This document shows positions 7,903 to 14,631 of a stretch of 40,701 nucleotides of DNA, in pieces. The stretch is from Phenylobacterium sp. (GTDB taxonomy: Bacteria > Pseudomonadota > Alphaproteobacteria > Caulobacterales > Caulobacteraceae): assembly GCF_030697925.1 (NCBI RefSeq), contig NZ_JAUYOJ010000229.1, forward strand, positions 1-40,701. Direction: 5' to 3'. How positions within the stretch are numbered: the first letter of the stretch is position 1; each line of letters opens with the position of its first letter. Under the pieces are notes generated by a model. That model was not told where the DNA came from, did no database searches, and worked only from the letters and a program-made list of their open reading frames with translations. A program made the position numbers and the translations under genes.

Positions 7903-9441
7903 CTAGACGATCTTCGAGCCTTCCTTGCCCCAATAGGCGTCGCGGATCAGCCGCTTGTAGAGCTTGCCGGTGGGATGGCGCGGCAGCTCCTGCATGAAGT
8001 CGATCACCCGCGGCGACTTCACATGGCTGAGATTGGCGCGGCAGAAGGCGGCGAGTTCGGCCTTGAGCTCTTCCCCGGCCGCGGCCCAGTCCATCGGCTG
8101 GATCACCGCCACGACCTGCTCGCCCATCTCCTCGTGCGGCGCGCCGACCACGGCGGCGTCGGCGACCTTGGGGTGGGTGATCAGCAGGTTCTCGAGTTCC
8201 TGCGGATAGATGTTCACCCCGCCGGAGATGATCATGAAGCTCTTTCGGTCGGTGAGGTAGAGGAAGCCATCTTCGTCCACCCAACCCACGTCGCCCAGCG
8301 TCGTCCAGCCGTACTTGTTGGTGTTCTCGGCGATCTTCTCGGGGGCGTTGTGATAGGTGAGCGGCGTGCCGCCCCCGAAATAGACCGTGCCTTCGGTGCG
8401 CGGCGGAACCTCCTCGCCGTCCTCGCCGACAATGTGCAGTTCGGCCGTCGTGGCCTTGCCCACCGAACCCTTGTGGGTCAGCCAGTCGTGCGGGCCGATG
8501 TAGCAGAAGCCGTTGCCCTCGCTGCCGGCGTAGTACTCGTGGATCACCGGCCCCCACCAGGCGAGCATCTGCTCCTTCACCGGGATGGGGCAGGGGGCCG
8601 CGGCGTGCACCGCCGAGCGGAGGGACGAGACGTCGTACCTGGCCCGGACTTCCGGCGGCAGCTTCAGCATCCGCACGAAATGGGTGGGCACGAACTGGCC
8701 GACGTCGATCCTGTGTTTCTCGATCAGCCGTAGGGCCTGCTCGGGATCGAACTTCTCCATCTGCACCACCGTGCCCCCCAGGCGCTGGACGCTCATGCAC
8801 CAGCGCAGCGGGGCGGCGTGATAGAGCGGGGCGGGGGACAGGTAGATGCTGTCCTCCCGGAAGCCGAACAGGCCCATGGCCATCATCGCCAGGGGACTGG
8901 GGGCGTCGATGGGGCCCCCGGTCAGCGGCGGCTTTATGCCCTTGGGCCGGCCCGTGGTGCCCGACGAATAGAGCATGTCGGCGCCGGCGGTCTCGTCGGC
9001 GACCGGCGTGGTCGGCATCGGCGCGCGGGCGGCCTCGAAGCTCGCATAGGGCGGTCGCGCCTCGCCCACCATGAACAGCTTCACGCCGGGCAGCAGGGCG
9101 GGCAATTCGTCGACCACGGCGCCGACCCCGGCGGAGGTGATCAGCACCTGCGCCTCGCAGTCCTTCATGATGTACTCGATCTCGCCCGCGGTGAGCTTGG
9201 ACGAGACGCAGGCGTAGTAGAGGCCGCAGCGCTGGGCCGCCCAGGTGATCTCGAAGAACCGTGGATGGTTCTCCATCAGGATGGCGATGACGTCCCCGGC
9301 CTTCAGGCCCATGGACCGGAACAGGTGCGCCCCCTGGTTGGATCGCTCGTCCAGCTCCTTGTAGGTCACCGTCTCGCCGGACCCGGCCATGATGTAGGCG
9401 GCGCGGTCGGGGTAGGTCTTGGCGTGTGTGGCCGGGTGCAT
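7903..9441 (-). CDS. Acyl-CoA synthetase (AMP-forming, ANL superfamily)
   Basis: A 512-residue adenylating enzyme that activates a carboxylic acid to its CoA thioester using ATP. The AMP-binding P-loop is clear (YSSGTTGRPKGIKPPL), as are the hinge region (GDVGWVDEDGFLYLTDR), the CoA-side ISGGVNIYPQELENLL block and the C-terminal catalytic lysine (HPTGKLYKRLI). Length and motifs fit the fatty-acid or aryl-acid CoA ligases common in Caulobacterales; the acid is not predictable. The start at 9441 has GAGGAAG upstream; the open frame continues to 9498 without a ribosome site. It is divergent from a crotonase gene, so a lipid or aromatic acid degradation pair is likely. Confidence 0.93.
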   Translation of the reverse strand: MHPATHAKTYPDRAAYIMAGSGETVTYKELDERSNQGAHLFRSMGLKAGDVIAILMENHPRFFEITWAAQRCGLYYACVSSKLTAGEIEYIMKDCEAQVLITSAGVGAVVDELPALLPGVKLFMVGEARPPYASFEAARAPMPTTPVADETAGADMLYSSGTTGRPKGIKPPLTGGPIDAPSPLAMMAMGLFGFREDSIYLSPAPLYHAAPLRWCMSVQRLGGTVVQMEKFDPEQALRLIEKHRIDVGQFVPTHFVRMLKLPPEVRARYDVSSLRSAVHAAAPCPIPVKEQMLAWWGPVIHEYYAGSEGNGFCYIGPHDWLTHKGSVGKATTAELHIVGEDGEEVPPRTEGTVYFGGGTPLTYHNAPEKIAENTNKYGWTTLGDVGWVDEDGFLYLTDRKSFMIISGGVNIYPQELENLLITHPKVADAAVVGAPHEEMGEQVVAVIQPMDWAAAGEELKAELAAFCRANLSHVKSPRVIDFMQELPRHPTGKLYKRLIRDAYWGKEGSKIV

Positions 9442-9527
9442 TCTGTTCTTCCTCGCGGCGCCCGGACGCGTGTCGCCGCGCCTCGGCCGTCCTCCCAAAC
9501 TTATCGTTGTTCAGGCACATATGCGGC

Positions 9528-9550
9528 GCTTGACGGACCGTCCGTCAAGC
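9528..9550. promoter_or_regulatory. 23-bp perfect palindrome between divergent acyl-CoA genes
   Basis: Arms GCTTGACGGAC and GTCCGTCAAGC flank a single central C. The size and symmetry suit a TetR-family repressor dimer, and regulators of acyl-CoA metabolism are often of that family. Each arm contains TTGACG, which could serve as a -35 box; the minus-strand copy faces an AT-rich CATATG at about the right distance. No regulator gene is adjacent. Function is inferred. Confidence 0.6.
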
Positions 9551-9585
9551 GGGGCGAGATGCGGAAAATCGCGAGGGAGAACCAG

Positions 9586-10470
9586 ATGGCGGCCCAGACT
9601 TTCGAAACCCTGAAACTCGAGGTCGAGGACGGCGTCGCGGTCCTGACCCTCAACCGGCCCGAGAAGCTGAACGCCTTCAACACCCAGATGATGAAGGACT
9701 TGATCGCCGCCTTCGACGTCACCGACGCCGACGACGCGGTCAAGGCGGTGATCGTCACCGGGGCTGGACGCGGTTTCTGCGCCGGGGCCGACCTGTCGGC
9801 CGGCGCCAAGACCTTCGACTACGAGGCGCGGGGCGGCGAAGACAAGGCCGCTCGCACCCGCGAGGGCGTGCAGCGCGACGGCGGCGGTCTGGTGACCCTG
9901 CGGATCTATGAGAGTCTGAAGCCGGTGATCGCCGCGGTGAACGGACCGGCGGTGGGCATCGGGGTGACCATGCAGCTGGCCATGGACATCCGCATGGCTT
10001 CGACCGAGGCGCGGTTCGGCCTGGTGTTCGCCCGCCGCGGGCTCAATCCGGAGGCGGCCTCGTCCTGGTTCCTGCCCAAGCTGGTGGGCGTCCAGACCGC
10101 CCTGGAGTGGTGCTATACGGGCCGGGTCTTCCCGGCCCAGGAAGCCCTAGACCGCGGCCTCGTCCGCTCTCTGCACGCGCCTGAGGATCTGCTGCCGGCC
10201 GCCATGGCCCTGGCGCGCGAGATCGCCGACAATACCGCCCCCGTCTCGATCGCCATCACCCGCCAGCTCATCTGGCGCATGGCCGGCGCCTCGCATCCGA
10301 TGGAGGCCCACCGCGCCGACAGCCGCGGCATCCAGATCCGCGGCGCCATGGCCGACGCCCGTGAGGGCGTGATGTCGTTCCTCGAGAAACGGCCTCCCGC
10401 CTTCCCGAACAAGGTCTCGTCGGACCTGCCGGATATCTGGCCTGACTGGGAGCCGCCGCAGTTCCGCTGA
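9586..10470 (+). CDS. Enoyl-CoA hydratase/isomerase (crotonase) family protein
   Basis: A 294-residue crotonase-fold enzyme acting on CoA thioesters. The two oxyanion-hole segments are present (AGRGFCAGADLS and NGPAVGIGVTMQLAMD). One active-site Glu is likely in RRGLNPEAASSWFLP; the other Glu position of classic hydratases appears replaced within RFGLVFARRG, so it may be an isomerase or a variant hydratase. I start at ATG 9586 because AGGGAG lies 8 to 9 bases upstream; the open frame extends far upstream into the divergent gene as an artefact of composition. Expression is probably shared with the acyl-CoA synthetase through the palindrome at 9528-9550. Confidence 0.92.
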   Translation: MAAQTFETLKLEVEDGVAVLTLNRPEKLNAFNTQMMKDLIAAFDVTDADDAVKAVIVTGAGRGFCAGADLSAGAKTFDYEARGGEDKAARTREGVQRDGGGLVTLRIYESLKPVIAAVNGPAVGIGVTMQLAMDIRMASTEARFGLVFARRGLNPEAASSWFLPKLVGVQTALEWCYTGRVFPAQEALDRGLVRSLHAPEDLLPAAMALAREIADNTAPVSIAITRQLIWRMAGASHPMEAHRADSRGIQIRGAMADAREGVMSFLEKRPPAFPNKVSSDLPDIWPDWEPPQFR

Positions 10471-10529
10471 TCACCGCCGGTTAAGCAGGCTATGGTCTGA
10501 TCGCGTTCGATTCGTCATCGGCTCGATCC

Positions 10530-11753
10530 ATGAACCAGGCCGTCCCCTCTTCCGAGCACGATCCTGCCTCCGGCGCCGCGCAGGCCTTCCGCGCGCGCGG
10601 CGCCCTGCTGAAGCGGATGGCCGACGTCGTCTGTCTGCCCAGTTCGCGGGTGAACGCCTTCGAACGCTCCATGACCGCCGACCTGCTGGTCGACATGCTG
10701 CGCGAGGCCGAGCCGGAAGAGCGTAAGAAGGTGGCGCGCCGCCTGTCCACGCTCACCGAGATCCCGGCCAGCCTGGTGCGCCTGCTGCTACGCGACCATG
10801 TGGACGTGGCCGAGGAGCTACTGATCGAGTGCCCCTCGCTGTCGGACGCCGACCTGCTGGACTGCATTCGGCTCACCGATCTGGAGCATCGACGGCTCGT
10901 CGCCCTGCGGCGCGGCGTGAACGAGGTGGTCTGCGACGTCCTGATCGAGTTCGGCGAGATCATTGTCATCGAATGTCTGCTGAAGAACGATCTGGCCCGG
11001 CTCTCCAACGCCGCGATCGAGGCGATCGTCGCCCTGACCCGCGGGGATACCCGGCTGACCGCGGCGCTGCTGCGGCGCTCGGAATTGCGGCCGGCCCACG
11101 CCTATGTGCTGTTCTGGTGGGCCGACGCCGAGACCCGCCGCACCATCCTCCAGCGGTTCGCGGTCAGTCGCGAGGTGTTGCAGGAGGCGACCGGGGACAT
11201 CTTCGCGCTCGCGGCCGCCGAGGGCTGGCAGGATCCCCTGTCGCGCAAGGCGCTGCAGTTCATAGAGCGGCGCCAGCGCAACCGCGCGGCCATCGACAAG
11301 AGCCCGTTCGACAGCCTGGAGGCCGCGGTGGCCGCGGCGCAGGACGGCCTCACCCGGGAAATCGCCGAGGAAATCTCCTACCTCTCCGGGCTCAAGCCCA
11401 TGACCGGCGCCAAGATATTCACCGATCCTGGCGGCGAGCCCCTGGCGATCCTGTGCAAGGCCACCGGGCTGCCGCGCCAGGCCCTGCGCGCCCTCTGGCG
11501 CGGCTTGAAGCGTCCGGAGACCGAGGACAGCGGCGCATTGTCGCAGGCGCTTGAGCGGGTGATGACGACCTACGACATGATCGCAGTCGACCGGGCGCAA
11601 ACTGTTCTGCGTTACTGGAACTGGTCGCTGACCTCGGCCCTGACACCGGCCCTGCTCAGGGCTATTCGTGACGGCGACGAAGACGGCGTCGACGAATACT
11701 CAGCACCCCAAAGGGCCGCCATGCTGGCGCTGTCAAAGGAATTTGGGCGCTAA
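10530..11753 (+). CDS. DUF2336 domain-containing protein
   Basis: A 407-residue, almost entirely helical cytoplasmic protein of the DUF2336 type, a family of HEAT-like repeat proteins abundant in Caulobacterales and relatives. The N-terminal two thirds show repeated helical hairpins (FERSMTADLLVDMLREAEP, LVRLLLRDHVDVAEELLIE, LLDCIRLTDLEHRRLVALR) and the C-terminal part a different helical domain with FLAEEISYL-like blocks (EIAEEISYLSGLKP). Function is unknown. No Shine-Dalgarno sequence is visible before ATG 10530; a GATTC (10509-10513) lies 17 bases upstream. It precedes mucR by 220 bases and is followed by no strong terminator. Confidence 0.82.
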   Translation: MNQAVPSSEHDPASGAAQAFRARGALLKRMADVVCLPSSRVNAFERSMTADLLVDMLREAEPEERKKVARRLSTLTEIPASLVRLLLRDHVDVAEELLIECPSLSDADLLDCIRLTDLEHRRLVALRRGVNEVVCDVLIEFGEIIVIECLLKNDLARLSNAAIEAIVALTRGDTRLTAALLRRSELRPAHAYVLFWWADAETRRTILQRFAVSREVLQEATGDIFALAAAEGWQDPLSRKALQFIERRQRNRAAIDKSPFDSLEAAVAAAQDGLTREIAEEISYLSGLKPMTGAKIFTDPGGEPLAILCKATGLPRQALRALWRGLKRPETEDSGALSQALERVMTTYDMIAVDRAQTVLRYWNWSLTSALTPALLRAIRDGDEDGVDEYSAPQRAAMLALSKEFGR

Positions 11754-11877
11754 TCTTGGCGTTCGCGCAATGAGCGAGTGACGTCTTCGCGGTTGTGTCT
11801 GCAACCGATTGGTGCGGCGCGTCAGTTCTCTAATGACGAAGAACGTGTTCGTTCAATCGCTCAACTGAGTTCCAGCC

Positions 11878-11904
11878 TTGTGCTTGGGACAAGACCGATA
11901 TATT
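11878..11904 (+). promoter_or_regulatory. Candidate mucR promoter
   Basis: A -10-like TATATT at 11899-11904 stands out in an AT-richer stretch; TTGTGC at 11878-11883 could be the -35 box with a short 15-base spacer. Transcription would start near 11911, exactly at the left arm of the inverted repeat 11911-11935. Further upstream there is also a small hairpin CGGTTG/CAACCG (11790-11807). Confidence 0.35.
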
Positions 11905-11910
11905 GACGCC

Positions 11911-11935
11911 ATGACTGATGTCGTGAATCAGTCAT
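11911..11935 (+). promoter_or_regulatory. Inverted repeat at the mucR 5' leader
   Basis: Perfect 9-bp arms ATGACTGAT (11911-11919) and ATCAGTCAT (11927-11935) with a 7-base spacer, containing a GAATC CcrM-type site (11925-11929). It lies 39 bases ahead of the mucR start and downstream of the candidate -10. It could be an operator for autoregulation or an mRNA 5' hairpin. Confidence 0.55.
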
Positions 11936-11973
11936 CCCCCAAATTGTGCAACGCACTCACGGAACCGAGAAAA

Positions 11974-12399
11974 ATGGACGAGAAATCGGAAGTCATTGAG
12001 ATGACGGCGGATATTGTATCCGCTTACGTCGGAAACAATTCGGTCGCGGCGGCGGATCTTCCCAATCTCATCCAAAGCGTCCACCGCGCTCTGGCGGGGA
12101 TCTCCTCGGGTTCGGACGTTCAGGAAGCCGCGCCGAAGGAACCTGCGGTTCCTGTGCGCCGGTCGATTACGCCGGATCACCTTGTTTGCCTGGAAGACGG
12201 CCGCAAGTTCAAGTCGCTGAAGCGGCACCTGCGCACGAAATACAATATGAGCCCGGAGGAATACCGGGCGAAGTGGGGTCTGCCGAAGGATTATCCGATG
12301 GTCGCCCCGAACTACGCCAAGGCGCGTTCGGACCTGGCCAAGCAGATGGGCCTGGGTCAAGGCGGCCGTCAGGCTCCGCGCAAGCGGGCCGGCAAGTAG
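11974..12399 (+). CDS. mucR: MucR/Ros family transcriptional regulator
   Basis: A 141-residue MucR/Ros-type DNA-binding protein, a global repressor family that binds AT-rich promoters in alphaproteobacteria. The N-terminal oligomerisation region is typical (IEMTADIVSAYVGNNSV) and the C-terminal zinc-finger domain is seen as LVCLEDGRKFKSLKRHL then YNMSPEEYRAKWGLP. The finger has Cys-X2-Asp and one His, but the second His of Ros is a Lys (HLRTKYN), as in several MucR homologues that use fewer zinc ligands. In Caulobacter, MucR proteins cooperate with SciP/CtrA in cell-cycle control. ATG 11974 gives the family N-terminus; an ATG at 11911 would start inside the inverted repeat. A strong terminator follows. 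Confidence 0.95.
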   Translation: MDEKSEVIEMTADIVSAYVGNNSVAAADLPNLIQSVHRALAGISSGSDVQEAAPKEPAVPVRRSITPDHLVCLEDGRKFKSLKRHLRTKYNMSPEEYRAKWGLPKDYPMVAPNYAKARSDLAKQMGLGQGGRQAPRKRAGK

Positions 12400-12425
12400 G
12401 CTTCGAAATAAATTCGAGCTCCCGG

Positions 12426-12457
12426 AAACGCCCGCCCACCGGCGGGCGTTTTCTTTT
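12426..12457 (+). terminator. Intrinsic terminator after mucR
   Basis: Perfect 11-bp stem AAACGCCCGCC (12426-12436) with GGCGGGCGTTT (12441-12451), loop CACC, running into TTTTCTTTT (12449-12457). It is the best rho-independent terminator in the window and ends the mucR transcript 27 bases after its stop. Confidence 0.93.
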
Positions 12458-12552
12458 GCGCGTCCCGGCCTCCTGGGCGCTGCGGGGGAGGTTCCCGAGG
12501 ACAGCTTCGCCACCTTTTGGCCTGATTTCTCGTCGCACCCCCTGTTTTCCAC

Positions 12553-12618
12553 TTGCCGGTGAATCACCGGGTGGGCGATAAGTGATTCGTCGCGATTCCA
12601 AGGGGTTGTTAAGGAATC
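12553..12618 (+). promoter_or_regulatory. Promoter region with four GANTC (CcrM) sites before the PAS gene
   Basis: GANTC sites at 12561-12565, 12584-12588, 12594-12598 and 12614-12618. A candidate promoter TTGCCG (12553-12558), 18-base spacer, GATAAG (12577-12582) has the first GANTC between its two boxes. That first site is the centre of a perfect 15-bp palindrome (CCGGTGA-A-TCACCGG, 12556-12570). In Caulobacter, GcrA activates promoters carrying methylated GANTC near -10/-35, so cell-cycle control is plausible. Confidence 0.5.
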
Positions 12619-12623
12619 TGAAT

Positions 12624-13112
12624 ATGGCCGCACAGATAGGAGCTTCCGCGGCGGCCGCCCGCGCCCATGAAGAACTCTATGCCTATTGGTCGGGGCTGCG
12701 ACATGGGCCGCAACTGCCAGGCCGCGGCGATATCCGCCCCGAGGACTTCAAGCGCCTGCTGCCCACCGTCAGCCTGATCGACGTGCGGCGCGATCCCCTG
12801 GACTTCCGCCTGCGCCTGGCGGGCACCGGCCTCTACAGCGTCTATGGCCGTGAGATCACCGGCCGCAGCCTGACCGAGGTCTATAACTCGACGGCCGCCG
12901 AATACTGGCGCACGGAACTGACCAAGCTGGTCCATGACCGCCGCCCCGCCGTCGGCGTGCACAACCTCGCCTGGCGCGGCGCGGCGCACCTATCGATCCT
13001 GTGGTTGCGCCTGCCGCTCGCCACCAACGGCAAGGACGTCGACATGATCATGGGCTACGACGCCGTGGTCGGGGTCCAGGGCGACACCATCAGCGGAATC
13101 CGCGCCGCTTGA
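12624..13112 (+). CDS. PAS domain protein (PAS_5 type)
   Basis: A 162-residue single-domain protein of the PAS_5 type common in Caulobacterales and Rhodospirillales. Recognisable blocks are LYAYWSGLRHG near the N-terminus, PGRGDIRPEDFKRLLPTVSLIDV, FRLRLAGTGLYSVYGREITG, and a C-terminal LPLATNGKDVDMIMGYD. It probably binds a small ligand or partner and has no output domain, so any signalling would be by protein interaction. ATG 12624 is preceded by AAGGAA at good spacing; the frame continues upstream to 12582 but that part is the GANTC-rich promoter. It is convergent with sufE, separated by 52 bases with only a weak GCCGAAA/TTTCGGC hairpin. Confidence 0.88.
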   Translation: MAAQIGASAAAARAHEELYAYWSGLRHGPQLPGRGDIRPEDFKRLLPTVSLIDVRRDPLDFRLRLAGTGLYSVYGREITGRSLTEVYNSTAAEYWRTELTKLVHDRRPAVGVHNLAWRGAAHLSILWLRLPLATNGKDVDMIMGYDAVVGVQGDTISGIRAA

Positions 13113-13164
13113 CTCTGGAGCGCGCCGGGCGCCGAAATCGGCAGCCACTTTCGGCCGTCGCGCT

Positions 13165-13593
13165 TTAGGCGGTCGCCGCCAACGCCTCGGCGTCGCGGCG
13201 CACCCGCCCCACCATCGACGCCAGTCCGTTCGACCGCTGCGCCGACAGGTGGCCGCTCAGGCCCAGCTTGTCGAACGCCGCCTTGGCGTCGAAGGCGAGG
13301 ATCGTCTTGGGCGGCTGGCCCGAATAGAGCCGCAGCAGCACCGCGATCAGGCCGCGCACGATGTGGGCGTCGGAATCGCCGCGGAAGTCGACCGTGCCGT
13401 CGGCTTGAGGCTCGGTGACCAGCCAGACCTGGCTGGCGCAGCCGCGCACCTTGTTGGCGTCGTTGCGCTCGGCGTCGCTGAGCGGGGCCAGTTCGCGGCC
13501 CAGGTCGATCACATAGCGATAGCGCTCTTCCCAGTCTCCCAGCAGGTCGAACTCCTGGGCCAGCTCGTCTAGGTCTTGGTCGATGTCGGACAT
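13165..13593 (-). CDS. sufE: SufE family sulfur-acceptor protein
   Basis: A 142-residue SufE-fold protein. SufE takes persulfide sulfur from the cysteine desulfurase SufS and passes it to the SufBCD scaffold for Fe-S cluster assembly. The acceptor Cys is in KVRGCASQVWL (about Cys52), at the expected place after the ERYRYVIDLGREL helix. The C-terminal region (LSGHLSAQRSNGLASMV) is also typical. The rest of the suf operon is not nearby, which is common for stand-alone sufE genes. It reads in the same direction as the downstream end of the soluble histidine kinase gene, 45 bases behind it, so the two may be cotranscribed. Confidence 0.93.
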   Translation of the reverse strand: MSDIDQDLDELAQEFDLLGDWEERYRYVIDLGRELAPLSDAERNDANKVRGCASQVWLVTEPQADGTVDFRGDSDAHIVRGLIAVLLRLYSGQPPKTILAFDAKAAFDKLGLSGHLSAQRSNGLASMVGRVRRDAEALAATA

Positions 13594-13638
13594 ATCACTG
13601 GCGACTTAGGGATCGCCGACCCGCGACGCAACCAGTGT

Positions 13639-14430
13639 TCAGCCGACGGGCAGCCGGACGGTGGCGGTCAGGCCTTCTCCGGGGGTCGATTGCAGCTTCA
13701 GCCGGCCGTTCATGGCCAGGCAAAGCAGGTCGACGATCGGCAGGCCCAGCCCTGCGCCCTCGCTGCGGCGGGTAAGCGCGTTCTCGCCCTGCTCGAAGGG
13801 GCGCAGCAGGCGGGGAAGGTCGGCGGGATCGACACCAGGGCCGTTGTCGGAGACATGAATCTCGATATCGCCGTCATGCGGGACGGCGCTGATCCGCACC
13901 GTGGCGTCCTCGGGCCCGAAGGCCACGGCGTTCTGGATCAGGTTGGTCAGCACGGTGCGCAGGCCGCGCGCGTCGGCGGTGACCGAGGGCAGGGCGCCCT
14001 GGTCGTCGATCACGATCCGGGTCCGGCGGGCGGCGATCTCGTCGCGCAGGCCATCCAGCACATCGTCCAGGGCATGGTCGAGGGTCTCGGACCGCGGGTC
14101 CATGTCCATCGCCCGGCCTTCCAGCCGCGCGATCTCCAGGATCTGGTTGACCAGCTTGAGCAGCCGGTTGCCGCTGGTGCGGATGATCCCGGCGTATTCC
14201 TTGTACTGCGGGGCGCCCAGCGGGCCGTACAGCTCCGAGGCGATGATCTCGGAGAAGCCCAGAATCGAGTTCAGCGGGGTGCGCAATTCGTGGCTGACCA
14301 TGCGCAGGAAGGATCGCTTGGTCTCGTCCAGGGCCGCCTCGCGCCGCGCGCGCGGGCTAAGGCGTGGCGATTCGGGCGCGAGCTCTTGCGGTTCCGCCGG
14401 GTCGCTGGGAAGGAAAGCCGCCTGGGCCAT
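13639..14430 (-). CDS. Soluble sensor histidine kinase next to divJ (CckN-like)
   Basis: A 263-residue cytoplasmic kinase with no membrane segment and no sensor domain. After a 30-residue unstructured N-terminus come HisKA (FLRMVSHELRTPLNSILGFS, phospho-acceptor about His47) and HATPase (NLIQNAVAFG, VSDNGPGVD, GAGLGLPIV). It has no receiver domain. A small kinase/phosphatase divergent from divJ recalls CckN of Caulobacter crescentus, which acts on DivK and PleD. I infer that identity from architecture and position only, so the symbol is left empty. It is divergent from divJ across about 200 bases containing symmetric elements. Confidence 0.88.
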   Translation of the reverse strand: MAQAAFLPSDPAEPQELAPESPRLSPRARREAALDETKRSFLRMVSHELRTPLNSILGFSEIIASELYGPLGAPQYKEYAGIIRTSGNRLLKLVNQILEIARLEGRAMDMDPRSETLDHALDDVLDGLRDEIAARRTRIVIDDQGALPSVTADARGLRTVLTNLIQNAVAFGPEDATVRISAVPHDGDIEIHVSDNGPGVDPADLPRLLRPFEQGENALTRRSEGAGLGLPIVDLLCLAMNGRLKLQSTPGEGLTATVRLPVG

Positions 14431-14539
14431 GGGAAACCGAACGCCTCGAGGGCAGGGGAGGCCAAGGCTATGCTCACGCGCTTACGATTTCGTTTCTGTG
14501 GAAGATCATACATTTGACTGGTCGCGCCTCGCGCGAGCG

Positions 14540-14565
14540 CCCTCGCGGGGACTCAAGCGCGAGGG
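14540..14565. promoter_or_regulatory. Dyad with internal GANTC in the divJ/kinase divergent region
   Basis: Perfect 8-bp arms CCCTCGCG (14540-14547) and CGCGAGGG (14558-14565) around a 10-base spacer that contains GACTC (14550-14554), a CcrM target. It lies about 70 bases upstream of divJ and 110 upstream of the divergent kinase, so it could act on either. Confidence 0.4.
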
Positions 14566-14586
14566 TAATGTCCCGGCCGGTCTTCC

Positions 14587-14617
14587 TTTCGAGAGGGCCC
14601 TGGTTCGTTTCGAGAGG
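14587..14617 (+). repeat. Direct repeat two helical turns apart upstream of divJ
   Basis: TTTCGAGAGG occurs at 14587-14596 and again at 14608-14617, exactly 21 bases apart, and ends 15 bases before the divJ GTG. Same-face spacing is typical of tandem binding by a regulator dimer. The second GAGAGG may also act as a weak ribosome binding site. Confidence 0.5.
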
Positions 14618-14631
14618 CGTAGCGCAACATC

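Noticed and set aside
7892..9520. A long open frame of 542 codons on the minus strand, parallel to the acyl-CoA synthetase
   Set aside because: It overlaps the synthetase in another frame and encodes an Arg/Gly/Ala-rich low-complexity product, as expected from high GC; no domain is visible.
8818..9585. Upstream extension of the crotonase frame by 256 codons
   Set aside because: The extension is antisense to the acyl-CoA synthetase and lacks similarity; ATG 9586 with AGGGAG upstream gives the family N-terminus.
13131..13155. GCCGAAA/TTTCGGC hairpin between the PAS gene and sufE as a bidirectional terminator
   Set aside because: The stem is short, the loop is 11 bases, and neither strand has a T-run.
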